Of a stretch of DNA of 64,000 nt, positions 15,403-22,995 are shown piece by piece. Source of the DNA: Alkanindiges illinoisensis (GTDB taxonomy: Bacteria; Pseudomonadota; Gammaproteobacteria; Pseudomonadales; Moraxellaceae); NCBI RefSeq assembly GCF_004377485.1, contig NZ_SNTY01000006.1, positions 1 through 64,000 on the forward strand, read 5' to 3'. Within the stretch, counting starts at the first letter, position 1. The number at the start of each line of letters is the position of its first letter. The position numbers and the translations under genes are program-made. The notes below the pieces were generated by a model. The model ran no database searches. It saw nothing but the letters and a program-made list of their open reading frames with translations, and had not been told where the DNA came from.

Positions 15403-16734
15403 ATGGGCAATTTAACAGAGTTAAAAATAAAGAAAATTCAGGTTGAGCGAAAAACTGAGCTATCAGATGGCGAAGGCTTAATTCTCGGAGTAACACCAAC
15501 AGGCATTAAGCGGTTTTATTTCAGATATAAGATTGATGGCAAAACCAGAAAGCTACCACTTGGCTTTTATCCAGAGATGTCTCTTGCTCAAGCTCGTGCT
15601 GAAGCAAGCCGCCTGAACGTAGAACGTCGCAACGCTGAAACCACACTTGATCCACTGGCCGAACGTGAACGAATTAAGGCAGAAAAACAACAGCAGGCAG
15701 AGCTTGATAAAGTAAACGCTGAAAAAGCCCGATTGATCGCATCACAAAAAATGAATTTTCAGCAGCTTTATGAACGCTGGTTTAAGGTGTATGTTTTCAG
15801 TAGTCATAAAGATAATGGCGCGTATGTGGCAAGATTATTTGAAACAGATATTTTGCCTAAACTTGGCCAGTTTGATGCAGATGAAGTTACACGACAGCAA
15901 ATTAGTAAAGTAACGCTGGATGTAGTGGAGCGCGGTTCAAAGGTCATGGCTGGCCGTGTGCTTGGTTATATCCGTCAAATGTATGGTCATGCCATTGGTA
16001 CTGGATTGCTTGAACATGATCCTACTAGCCACCTTAAAAAAGAAGCCTTCAGTGGACGTGCCAATATCCGCAAACGCTACTTAAAAGATGCTGAAATAAT
16101 TTACTTACTGCAAACAGCATTGCCTACCTGCTCATTGATACCGAAGTATAAAACGGCCATTGTCATTCTACTGGCAACGGCTGCGCGTGTGGGCGAACTG
16201 ATGAAGGCTGAACGCCAGCATATCGACCTGAACGCGAAAACGTGGTTTATCCCTCAAGTAAATTCTAAAAATGGCAATGAACATACTATTCATTTGTCAG
16301 ATTTTGCGGTAAGTGCATTTCAACAACTTTTTCAATTTGTAGATCATCCAAAATGGATTTTTCCAAACCGTGATGGTTCAAGTCATGTTTGCCCAAAAAC
16401 TCTAACCAAGCAGATCACCGACAGACAAAACGACAGTCCGCTACAAGGTCGCGCCAAAGATAATAGTTCACTCATGCTAGAAGGCGGTCACTGGACAGCA
16501 CACGATTTAAGGCGCACCGCTTCAACCATTATGGCCAGTCAGCGCATTAGCAAAGAAGTGATTGAGAAGTGTTTAAACCATACTGAACAAGATCGGATGG
16601 TATTGACCTATAACCAGTGGGAACACATGGCAGAACGTGAAAAGGCGTTTAATGCACTAGGCGCACGGCTGGCCTATTTGTCTGACCCCAATGCCATGCA
16701 AGGCGAGATTATTCCATTTACTAAGTTAGGATAA
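15403..16734 (+). CDS. int: Tyrosine-type site-specific integrase of the island
   Basis: 443 aa, P4-type integrase architecture. The N-terminal arm-binding DUF4102-like domain is at about 5-90 (KTELSDGEGLILGVTPTGIKRFYFRYKIDGKTRKLPLGFYPEMSLAQAR), then the SAM-like core-binding domain (about 120-210), then the catalytic domain with the Arg of TAARVGELMKAE, the H-x-x-R of HDLRRTAS, the His in CLNHTEQ and the nucleophile Tyr in LTYNQW. It should catalyse integration at and excision from the tRNA-Pro att sites flanking the island. It lies next to the distal att copy, with putative arm sites directly upstream. Intact and full length. Confidence 0.93.
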   Translation: MGNLTELKIKKIQVERKTELSDGEGLILGVTPTGIKRFYFRYKIDGKTRKLPLGFYPEMSLAQARAEASRLNVERRNAETTLDPLAERERIKAEKQQQAELDKVNAEKARLIASQKMNFQQLYERWFKVYVFSSHKDNGAYVARLFETDILPKLGQFDADEVTRQQISKVTLDVVERGSKVMAGRVLGYIRQMYGHAIGTGLLEHDPTSHLKKEAFSGRANIRKRYLKDAEIIYLLQTALPTCSLIPKYKTAIVILLATAARVGELMKAERQHIDLNAKTWFIPQVNSKNGNEHTIHLSDFAVSAFQQLFQFVDHPKWIFPNRDGSSHVCPKTLTKQITDRQNDSPLQGRAKDNSSLMLEGGHWTAHDLRRTASTIMASQRISKEVIEKCLNHTEQDRMVLTYNQWEHMAEREKAFNALGARLAYLSDPNAMQGEIIPFTKLG

Positions 16735-16741
16735 AATAAAA

Positions 16742-17734
16742 ATGGCACCTCCACCCAAAGCACCACAACCGCCAGCACTGGTCGAATTACCTTCACGGCA
16801 GTTTTATACGCTTAAGGAAGCAGCAACCGAACTAAACCGTTTATATGGTCGAACGGATATTGATGAAAATTATATTTTGCAGTTGGCCAGTATAGGTAAA
16901 ATTGCGGTTCAGTGGCGTTTCACACCCGAGGATGGAGAGGTTTATCATTTAATTCCACACTGGTATGACTGGCCAGAAAATTTTGATGCTATAGATTTTT
17001 ATTATTTGCAAAATCATTGCGTTGGTATTTTCGAAAACATGCCGTTTCTTGATCTAGGTACTTATAGAATAAATGAGCTTATTTTTGAAGATAGCTTAAA
17101 TATCGATAGATTATTTATTGAAAATTGCTTTGACGCTAAAAACCAGTATTTTTTGCAAAGTCCCGAGATCGTAAGAGGTTTCGACTTTAAATTGGTGTGC
17201 ATTGGATCTGATGTAAAAGACAAATTTATTGATATGGGATTGCTTAATTTATCGACAAAATTATTTCACTCATACGATAGCCCTGAATTTCTTTCTGATA
17301 GAGCAAGAGAAGAAGATGAAAGAATAATTTTTTGTTTTAAAGATGAAGCTTTTCAACATGAGCTTATAAAAGAACATTTAGTAGAAATTGATGTTTATAA
17401 GAAAGATTTATATGTGCTTGGTTATGATATTGACTTAATTAAGCAGGGGAAATTTAGAAACAGAGAGGATTTAAGTGTTATGGCAGCTAAGCAACAAGAA
17501 ACTTTAATGGCTCGACGAGATAGCACACCGCAGAAACAAGAACGGCCAAGTGACCAACGCAGGCAAGTTTTAGCTGCTTTACGACACATGGCACAATGCA
17601 ACACTGGTCAACCTTACAAAGATGCTGAGGTATTGTTAGCTTATGCAGCAACTAAAGGTTTAGATATGCCAGCCAATGTAAAAACGATTGCTAAGCATAT
17701 TTATCCAGATCAAAACATTATTGATTCAGACTAA
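16742..17734 (+). CDS. Island protein of unknown function
   Basis: 330 aa, seven bases after the integrase and probably co-transcribed. I do not recognise the family. It begins with a Pro/Ala-rich stretch, then FYTLKEAATELNRLYGRTDIDENYILQLASIGKIAVQWRF, which looks like a MerR/excisionase-type winged helix or a DNA-binding specificity module. A central acidic, aromatic region of about 190 residues with many Asp/Phe/Tyr follows, and then a basic C-terminus (QRRQVLAALRHMAQCNTG...KTIAKHIYPD) resembling a second small helical DNA-binding unit. The central part is more AT-rich than neighbouring genes. There are no membrane helices. A regulatory or anti-phage role is conceivable for a gene in this position, but nothing in the sequence proves it. 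Confidence 0.65.
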   Translation: MAPPPKAPQPPALVELPSRQFYTLKEAATELNRLYGRTDIDENYILQLASIGKIAVQWRFTPEDGEVYHLIPHWYDWPENFDAIDFYYLQNHCVGIFENMPFLDLGTYRINELIFEDSLNIDRLFIENCFDAKNQYFLQSPEIVRGFDFKLVCIGSDVKDKFIDMGLLNLSTKLFHSYDSPEFLSDRAREEDERIIFCFKDEAFQHELIKEHLVEIDVYKKDLYVLGYDIDLIKQGKFRNREDLSVMAAKQQETLMARRDSTPQKQERPSDQRRQVLAALRHMAQCNTGQPYKDAEVLLAYAATKGLDMPANVKTIAKHIYPDQNIIDSD

Positions 17735-17739
17735 GACCA

Positions 17740-17773
17740 TTCCAAATTGAAATTGAACTTTTCCAATTTGGAA
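17740..17773. promoter_or_regulatory. 10-bp inverted repeat between the unknown island gene and alpA
   Basis: The arms TTCCAAATTG (17740-17749) and CAATTTGGAA (17764-17773) are perfect reverse complements with a 14-bp spacer. There is no T-run, so an operator for AlpA or another island regulator is more likely than a terminator. Confidence 0.5.
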
Positions 17774-17796
17774 CACAACTAAAAACTAATCCTTCA

Positions 17797-17840
17797 CTAT
17801 GCCCTTATCGCGGTTCATACCGTACAACCCAAGGGCATAG
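17797..17840 (+). promoter_or_regulatory. Leader hairpin that pairs the alpA ribosome-binding region
   Basis: CTATGCCCTT (17797-17806) and AAGGGCATAG (17831-17840) are perfect reverse complements. The 3' arm contains the AAGGG that serves as alpA ribosome site (ATG at 17847), so folding of the mRNA would hide it. The repeat could also be a DNA operator. Confidence 0.5.
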
Positions 17841-17846
17841 ATCATC

Positions 17847-18071
17847 ATGCAACACAATACACTCCCTTCTGGCGCAAACATCCGTTTTATGCGCTTGCCT
17901 GAAGTTTTGGCACGTTATCCAGTCAGCCGTTCAAGCTGGTGGCGTGGTATCAAAGCAGGCCAATACCCAAAACCCTATAAATTATCTGCCAATGTCACCG
18001 CATGGTTAGAAAGCGATATTGAATCGTTTTTGCAGTCGCTCGCCAATCAACAAGGGGCAGGCCATGAATAA
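17847..18071 (+). CDS. alpA: AlpA-family regulator/excisionase-like protein
   Basis: 74 aa, about the usual size for AlpA. The whole protein is a MerR-type winged helix: RFMRLPEVLARYPVSRSSWWRGIKAGQYPKPYKLSANVTAWLESDIESFL, with the hallmark SRSSWWRGIKxGxYPKP and W-x-x-S-DI-x-x-F/W blocks. AlpA proteins activate integrase expression and excision in P4-like satellites and related islands, and in Gram-negative phage-inducible islands AlpA is the master activator. It is preceded by two inverted repeats and overlaps the next small ORF, indicating translational coupling. Confidence 0.88.
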   Translation: MQHNTLPSGANIRFMRLPEVLARYPVSRSSWWRGIKAGQYPKPYKLSANVTAWLESDIESFLQSLANQQGAGHE

Positions 18072-18147
18072 AGTTTTATTGCCTATTACCAAGCTGCTTT
18101 GTATCTGGTGGCTGGCCTTTATCCTTAGCGAATTAGTGAGTAAATAG
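18064..18147 (+). CDS. 27-aa predicted membrane peptide
   Basis: The ATG lies inside the last codons of alpA (8-bp overlap), and the TAG lies one base before the next ATG at 18149, so the three frames are tightly packed. The peptide MNKVLLPITKLLCIWWLAF... is one hydrophobic helix with a basic start. Packing supports a real gene; length alone would not. Confidence 0.4.
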   Translation: MNKVLLPITKLLCIWWLAFILSELVSK

Positions 18148-18148
18148 C

Positions 18149-18574
18149 ATGACGCAAACAAAGAAACGGCTGCAACAAGGGCAGCCGAATCAATGGCGGA
18201 TTTGTGGTGACAGCCACTTAACGCCAGCTCTAAATCATCTTCTCGGACAATCAGAACAGGGGAACTTTACCATGCTTAATGCAAAGGTGACTAATCATTG
18301 TTTAAGTAGCGATGCACAAAAAAAGCGGGTAATTGACTATCTTCAGCAAAATCAAACAACAGGCTTAAATCGCTATGAAGCCGACGAGTTATTGAACGTA
18401 TGTCACTTGGCAGCGCGGATCAAAGCCCTACGCGATGAAGGGCATCAAATTGTCCGTGTTGATGAAACTGCCCTTGATTTAAGCAATAGACCACATAAAG
18501 GCATAGGTCGTTATTTCTGGCAAGGGTACAGCGTACCGCAAAATAGCGTTAAGACTGAAGTAGTCGCTTTATAG
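18149..18574 (+). CDS. Small helix-turn-helix-type island protein
   Basis: 141 aa. Residues 50-110 (HCLSSDAQKKRVIDYLQQNQTTGLNRYEADELLNVCHLAARIKALRDEGHQI) have the pattern of a winged-helix domain common in phage and satellite regulators: a helix ending in TGLN, an EADELLNV recognition-type helix with ARIKALRDEGH, then a wing. The first 45 residues are polar and probably disordered, and the C-terminus contains aromatic residues. Such proteins are frequently the small DNA-binding gene next to a replication gene. Function beyond DNA binding cannot be stated. Confidence 0.65.
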   Translation: MTQTKKRLQQGQPNQWRICGDSHLTPALNHLLGQSEQGNFTMLNAKVTNHCLSSDAQKKRVIDYLQQNQTTGLNRYEADELLNVCHLAARIKALRDEGHQIVRVDETALDLSNRPHKGIGRYFWQGYSVPQNSVKTEVVAL

Positions 18575-18636
18575 GCTGGCCAGCAGGGTAATGGTGCATT
18601 GCTGGCCGTTACCCTCATCGTATGGGGCATTGACCT

Positions 18637-19071
18637 ATGAGCAAAGCAAATAGCAAATATACCAAAAGGCGCGTAAGCGGTATTTTTTACCCATTGCCTG
18701 CTAACCTGGTGAATAGCGCGAGTTTTCAAACCCTGTCACCAATGGGATTAAAAGTGTTTATGCTGATTTTATCCCAAGTGCGTTTCAAAGGTGGTGGCAC
18801 AGTCAATAATGGTGATTTGAGCGCAACCTTTACCCAAGCGCAAGCATGGGGCATCAACTCTAAAGCAACGCTAAGAAAAGCCATTGATGAGCTTTTAGCG
18901 CGTGGCTTGATTGAACAAACGCGACAAGTCTTGTTTAGCGCAACCGATAAAAATAGACCCAATCTATATGCCATTACCTTATGGGCGGTTGATAGCTGCA
19001 ACGGCAAAGTGACAGCTACCAAAGCACCTTCAGCCAATTGGCTACACTGGCAGCCAGAAGCAGCCGTTTAA
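18637..19071 (+). CDS. Winged-helix protein, possible replication initiator of the island
   Basis: 144 aa. Residues 18-100 resemble the N-terminal winged-helix domain of Rep/phage replication O-type proteins: FYPLPANLVNSASFQTLSPMGLKVFMLILSQVRFKGGGTVNNGDLSATF, then WGINSKATLRKAIDELLARGLIEQTRQ as the recognition helix and wing. It is short, lacking a second initiator domain. Directly downstream lies a non-coding region with three copies of a TGCGTTCAwTATCTG repeat, an arrangement seen when an initiator gene precedes its iterons. Replication initiation is therefore an inference from position and fold; a transcription regulator is the alternative. Confidence 0.55.
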   Translation: MSKANSKYTKRRVSGIFYPLPANLVNSASFQTLSPMGLKVFMLILSQVRFKGGGTVNNGDLSATFTQAQAWGINSKATLRKAIDELLARGLIEQTRQVLFSATDKNRPNLYAITLWAVDSCNGKVTATKAPSANWLHWQPEAAV

Positions 19072-19103
19072 AATTAAACTTGTGGTTCATTTTTTTTTAT
19101 TCA

Positions 19104-19220
19104 TGCGTTCATTATCTGGACGCATTGTTTATTTAATAATCAAAATTAAAGTGATTGCGTTCAATATCTGAACTCAATCGGGCAGTTTTGAATAAGCATT
19201 GCGTTCATTATCTGTACACC
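19104..19220 (+). repeat. Three iteron-like repeats
   Basis: TGCGTTCATTATCTGGAC starts at 19104, TGCGTTCAATATCTGAAC at 19156 and TGCGTTCATTATCTGTAC at 19200: same strand, 52 and 44 bp apart (roughly four to five helical turns). At least 15 of 18 positions are constant. They lie right after the Rep-like gene. Confidence 0.75.
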
Positions 19221-19410
19221 TTCTTAGAATCTACCATAGGTATAGGTTTCATTCTGGTTAGCACAACTTTGTATTTTTACCCTCACTAGATGCTAAGTAG
19301 TACATAACCTTAGATCATTGTTTAGGGTTTGGTGATGGGTTTAAAAGTTAAGTTTTACTAGGTTTTACCGATAGCCGAAAAATCATCAGAAGTAGAAATT
19401 CTGAATTATT

Positions 19411-19472
19411 TGAGTCCATAAAAAGGAAAACGTTTTAGAGACAACTCTCAGTTTTCCGAGTCTATAAAAAGC
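19411..19472 (-). repeat. Two minus-strand copies of the TTTTTATGGACTC motif
   Basis: On the minus strand, 19411-19426 reads CTTTTTATGGACTCA and 19451-19471 reads CTTTTTATAGACTCGGAAAA. The same motif appears on the plus strand at about 19835 and 20337, so the four copies form two inverted pairs around the terS gene. Confidence 0.75.
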
Positions 19473-19600
19473 ATTTTCCTACGCCTTATACGCGCGCGTA
19501 CTGTTCCGAAAACTCTAAAACTGTCTTTCATGGGATTAAACTCAAAATAACCGATTATGGTGAGACAGTGAAAAAACCCTTTTCACAAGTTAACCCCATG

Positions 19601-19634
19601 AAGCAGGCACTTAAGACAGGTCAAGTACCTGCTT
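19601..19634 (+). terminator. 12-bp-arm hairpin followed by a short T run
   Basis: AAGCAGGCACTT (19601-19612) and AAGTACCTGCTT (19623-19634) pair in 11 of 12 positions with a 10-nt loop and continue TTTAGG. A terminator is plausible; the T-run is short. Confidence 0.45.
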
Positions 19635-19834
19635 TTAGGTTGACAATTGTTGACAGCTTTTAACTTTGGTTCGCTGGTGCAGTTAAGTATGAAACCAAAT
19701 GACTGCAACGGTTTAATGTTGTTTTATGCTATGGAGTAACTTTTAACTTCATCAATTAGGAAATTTTTTTATACATGCGATGGGTAGCGGTCTAGGAAAA
19801 CTGTTTATTGCAACTTTCAATCTACCCCCCCACC

Positions 19835-20356
19835 TTTTTTATGGACTCCGAAAAACCATAACAATTGATAACAGGTACAATAAGACCATTATCATGCGTG
19901 AGTGCCAGCAATGCGCCATATAAGTCACCAACAGCAGCAGTTTATCAATGAGTACCTAACCACAGGCAACGGCAAACAGGCGGCCATAGCAGCAGGCTAC
20001 AGCGCAAATACAGCACAGGTACAAGCCAGCAGACTATTAAAGCAGCCAGCTATCAAACACGCTGTAGAAGCACAGCAGCAGGCGGCCAGTATAGAAACTC
20101 AAACCACCATGCAAGATTTACTGGCAGAACTTGAAGCGGCCAGAGTTGAAGCCTTAGCACAAGGTCAGTGTGGTGCGGCCATAAGTGCAACAATGGGCAA
20201 AGCAAAATTGCTAGGACTGGATAAGCCGAAAGATCAAACAGGTCAGCCTAAAGATGAGGTAACTAAAATTATTATTGAATTTATGGATGATGACCAACGG
20301 ATTGAAAAGGATTGCCTAGTAATTTAAAACGACTTCCTTTTTATGGACTCGGAAAA
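19835..20356 (+). repeat. Two plus-strand copies of the TTTTTATGGACTC motif flanking terS
   Basis: Copies at about 19835-19854 (TTTTTTATGGACTCCGAAAA) and 20337-20356 (CTTTTTATGGACTCGGAAAA) lie immediately before and after the terS reading frame, in direct orientation to each other and inverted relative to the pair at 19411-19472. Confidence 0.75.
19911..20327 (+). CDS. terS: Phage terminase small subunit
   Basis: 138 aa from ATG 19911; a GTG three codons upstream at 19902 is possible. Residues 3-60 form the Terminase_2 DNA-binding helix-turn-helix block: ISHQQQQFINEYLTTGNGKQAAIAAGYSANTAQVQASRLLKQPAIKHAV, matching the family pattern in length and spacing. The following helix (TMQDLLAELEAARVEALAQGQCGAAISATMGKAKLLGLDKP) is the oligomerisation region usual for TerS. 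TerS recognises the packaging site and loads the large subunit, and no large subunit, portal or capsid gene is present here. A lone terS in a small integrase/AlpA island suggests diversion of a helper phage packaging machine. It is flanked by two copies of a 19-bp motif that could be recognition or control sites. Confidence 0.85.
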   Translation: MRHISHQQQQFINEYLTTGNGKQAAIAAGYSANTAQVQASRLLKQPAIKHAVEAQQQAASIETQTTMQDLLAELEAARVEALAQGQCGAAISATMGKAKLLGLDKPKDQTGQPKDEVTKIIIEFMDDDQRIEKDCLVI

Positions 20357-20385
20357 ATAGAAGCAAAACCTAAAATAAACTTTTA

Positions 20386-20413
20386 TCAAAGGTGTACGCC
20401 AAAGTGTACGCCA
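20386..20413. promoter_or_regulatory. Putative integrase arm site, right end of island
   Basis: Exact 28-bp repeat of 15317-15344, containing GTGTACGCC twice (12-bp period). The two blocks sit at opposite ends of the island, in the same orientation, near each att site. Confidence 0.7.
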
Positions 20414-20480
20414 ATGCTTAAAAAATGAACTTTTTTAATTTCTGATGAGGCTTATTTTTGCTTTAACTCATTGATTTTAT

Positions 20481-20559
<79 letters not shown>

Positions 20560-20656
20560 CAGTCAGCTAGTGTAGCGATTTTTATGATTTTGTCCAGCCT
20601 ATAGTCGTATTGCTGCATTAAATTTGAACAAATGGCAAAAGTTTGAAATACAAGAT

Positions 20657-21679
20657 TTAATCTGCCACAAAACAGTGGGCTGCTGTATCAATACGTTCCT
20701 GCATATAAGTTAATGCGCGTTCGACATCAGCAATCGTTTTAGCATTATTGCCGCTTAAGGCTTGGCGCCATTTACGTGCACCGGGAATGTTCTGAAATAA
20801 ACCCAGAATGTGGCGGGTCAGCATGCTTAATGAAGCACCCTGTTGAAGCCGCTGTTCCATATAAGGTAAAAATTGCTGCATGATGGCAAAACGGTCAGGT
20901 GGTGTTTGTTGCGATAGTTGCATGCACTGCGCCAGCAGATAAGGATCATGGTAAGCCGACCTGCCAATCATCACACCATCAACCTGCGCCAAATGTGCAG
21001 TTGTGGCTTCCAGCGTTTGTATCCCGCCGTTGATTTCAATGGTTAAATCTGGACGTTCCTGTTTGAGCCGATAGACGTCATCATAACGCAAAGGGGGAAT
21101 TTCCCGGTTTTCCTTCGGCGATAAACCATTAAGCAGGGCAATGCGGGCGTGCACAATAAAGTGGGTGCAGCCGGTTTGCGCCACCGTATCGACAAAATGC
21201 AGCATTTCTTCATAAGACTGCCTGTCATCAATGCCAATGCGGTGCTTGACGGTCACAGGAATCTCAATAGCCTGTTGCATCGCGGCAATACAATCCGCCA
21301 CCAGTTCTGGCTCAGCCATCAGGCAGGCACCAATTTTATTGTTTTGTACCCGGTCACTGGGACAGCCTACATTGAGGTTCACTTCTGCATAACCCCAGTC
21401 TTCGGCAATTTTACTACACGTGGCTAGGTCCTGAGGGTTAGAACCGCCCAGCTGTAGAACCAGGGGTTGTTCCGCGGCATTAAAATCCAAATGACGTGCC
21501 TTGTCGCCATATAAAATAGCGCCGGTAGTTACCATTTCACTATACAGCCAGACATGCGGATTAAACAGCCGCGCAAAATAGCGGTAGTCACGTGTGGTCC
21601 AATCCATCATGGGTGCAACAGAAATACGCTGATGTGGCTGAATAAGACTTGTGGAAATTGGTGCAGTAGAGGCAGTCAT
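20657..21679 (-). CDS. dusA: tRNA-dihydrouridine(20/20a) synthase
   Basis: 340 aa, full length for DusA. This FMN enzyme reduces uridines 20/20a in the D-loop of tRNAs using NADPH. Visible are the start of the TIM barrel (HQRISVAPMMDWTTRDYRYFARL), the Dus signature with catalytic cysteine (EVNLNVGCPSDRVQNNKIGACLM, Cys near residue 105), the KHRIGIDD segment and FIVHAR, the GGIQT phosphate-binding loop and GRSAYHDPYLL. DusA rather than DusB/C is indicated by MMDWTTRDYR and the long helical C-terminus. It is monocistronic, transcribed away from the tRNA-Pro gene 99 bp further on. Confidence 0.95.
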   Translation of the reverse strand: MTASTAPISTSLIQPHQRISVAPMMDWTTRDYRYFARLFNPHVWLYSEMVTTGAILYGDKARHLDFNAAEQPLVLQLGGSNPQDLATCSKIAEDWGYAEVNLNVGCPSDRVQNNKIGACLMAEPELVADCIAAMQQAIEIPVTVKHRIGIDDRQSYEEMLHFVDTVAQTGCTHFIVHARIALLNGLSPKENREIPPLRYDDVYRLKQERPDLTIEINGGIQTLEATTAHLAQVDGVMIGRSAYHDPYLLAQCMQLSQQTPPDRFAIMQQFLPYMEQRLQQGASLSMLTRHILGLFQNIPGARKWRQALSGNNAKTIADVERALTYMQERIDTAAHCFVAD

Positions 21680-21763
21680 TGGCGCAAAAGGACAATTGAA
21701 TAACGCATTATTTTACAGGATTCTGTCCTAAAAAGCTGTAACTGGCAGCATGCCGCTTCTGTG

Positions 21764-22738
21764 CTAGGTCAGGTTTTCCATAGAAGGTGCAGTGGGTGCA
21801 GGTACGGGTTTTTTAGGCATCAGTGTAATCATCAAAACGCCAGTGATATTTAAAGCACAGCCAATCCACTGGATCAGGTTTAAATGTTCACCTAAAAATG
21901 CCACAGCCAGCAGCAGGGTTAAAATTGGCCCCCCTGCACTAATCAGTGCTGCTTGTGCTGACCCAATCCGGGCAATCCCTTGCATTAATAATGTGGCAGG
22001 CAACACGGTTGAAAAGAACCCTAAAGCCATGCCATACCAGATCACGCCGTTAGGCAGTTGCAGCAGGTGCTGCGCAGGCTGTGGTGTCACCAATAAATAA
22101 TGACCAATTGCTGCAATACAGGCCACACTCATGGCAAGTCCGGTAAAACGCCAACTGCCAAAGCGATTAATTAAAGTCGGTGTCATCACCAGATAGCTGG
22201 CATAGGCAATGGCTCCGGCAAATACCAGTGAACTGCCCAGTAAAATATTGTTGGCATGCAGCGCTTGCCAGCCTTCACCAAAAACCACCACCAGCGTGCC
22301 ACCATAACTCAGCAAAATAGCCAGCCAGGTGTGCCCGGTAATTTTTTGCCGATAGAGAGCAGCACTGGCCAGCACCGTTAGCGTTGGATATAGAAATAAA
22401 ATAATCCGTTCCAGTGAGGCGCTCACATACATCAGCCCCATAAAATCCAGAATACTGGCCAGGTAGTAGCCAATAAAACCAGCAAACAGCAGCAAGCTCC
22501 AGTCGCGCCATGTGGTTGATTTTATAGGTGCTTTGGATAGCAGGGCAATTGCCAGAAAAAATGGCAGCGCGCTCATCATGCGCAAGGCAAGCACGGTGAC
22601 TGCGTCGGCATCAGGTGATAACTGATAGGTGTATTTAATTAAAATGGCTTTAATGGCAAATAGTACCGCCGATAAAAGCACGCAAATAGAACCAAACAGG
22701 GCAGTTGAACCGGAAGCAGTGAAGTTAAGGCGGGACAT
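21764..22738 (-). CDS. DMT-superfamily (EamA) transporter
   Basis: 324 aa from ATG 22738; the frame extends to 22822, but those codons precede a normal EamA start. Ten hydrophobic helices form two EamA repeats: the first begins LFGSICVLLSAVLFAIKAILIKYTYQL with ALRMMSALPFF, the second begins LLGSSLVFAGAIAYASYLVMTPTLINRFGSWRFTGLAM with the closing AFLGEHLNLIQWIGCALNITGVLMI, the GE-x-L-x2-Q-x2-G motif of the family. DMT proteins export amino acids, metabolites or drugs; the substrate is unknown. It stands alone with dusA downstream on the same strand (85-bp gap). Confidence 0.88.
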   Translation of the reverse strand: MSRLNFTASGSTALFGSICVLLSAVLFAIKAILIKYTYQLSPDADAVTVLALRMMSALPFFLAIALLSKAPIKSTTWRDWSLLLFAGFIGYYLASILDFMGLMYVSASLERIILFLYPTLTVLASAALYRQKITGHTWLAILLSYGGTLVVVFGEGWQALHANNILLGSSLVFAGAIAYASYLVMTPTLINRFGSWRFTGLAMSVACIAAIGHYLLVTPQPAQHLLQLPNGVIWYGMALGFFSTVLPATLLMQGIARIGSAQAALISAGGPILTLLLAVAFLGEHLNLIQWIGCALNITGVLMITLMPKKPVPAPTAPSMENLT

Positions 22739-22995
22739 GTTAAATGCAGCACGGCAGGACAGGGCAATAGTGTGTTTTTGAAATAAGCAGTTGTCAATTA
22801 GCCAAATTGAGCAACTTGACATGTAAAAATGTCAAAATTGAAGAAAAATAGAATTTATTGGTATTCAGCTAAGAAATAGTAGGTACAAATTTTAATTATT
22901 TAGAGTACAATCGCAAACCTTTTACGGGAAATTTACTGGGGGAAGCTTCTTACAAAGGAGCTTTTGCAGACAAAAAACCAGCTTGAGGACCTCTC

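Larger units (their letters stand above)
19072..19910. other. Origin-like non-coding region of the island
   Basis: About 840 bp without a plausible gene. In order it holds three iteron-like repeats (19104-19220), two minus-oriented copies of a TTTTTATGGACTC motif (19411-19472), a 12-bp-arm hairpin (19601-19634) and one plus-oriented copy of the same motif (about 19835-19854) just before terS. Repeats plus absence of coding fit an origin and regulatory/packaging region. Confidence 0.55.
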
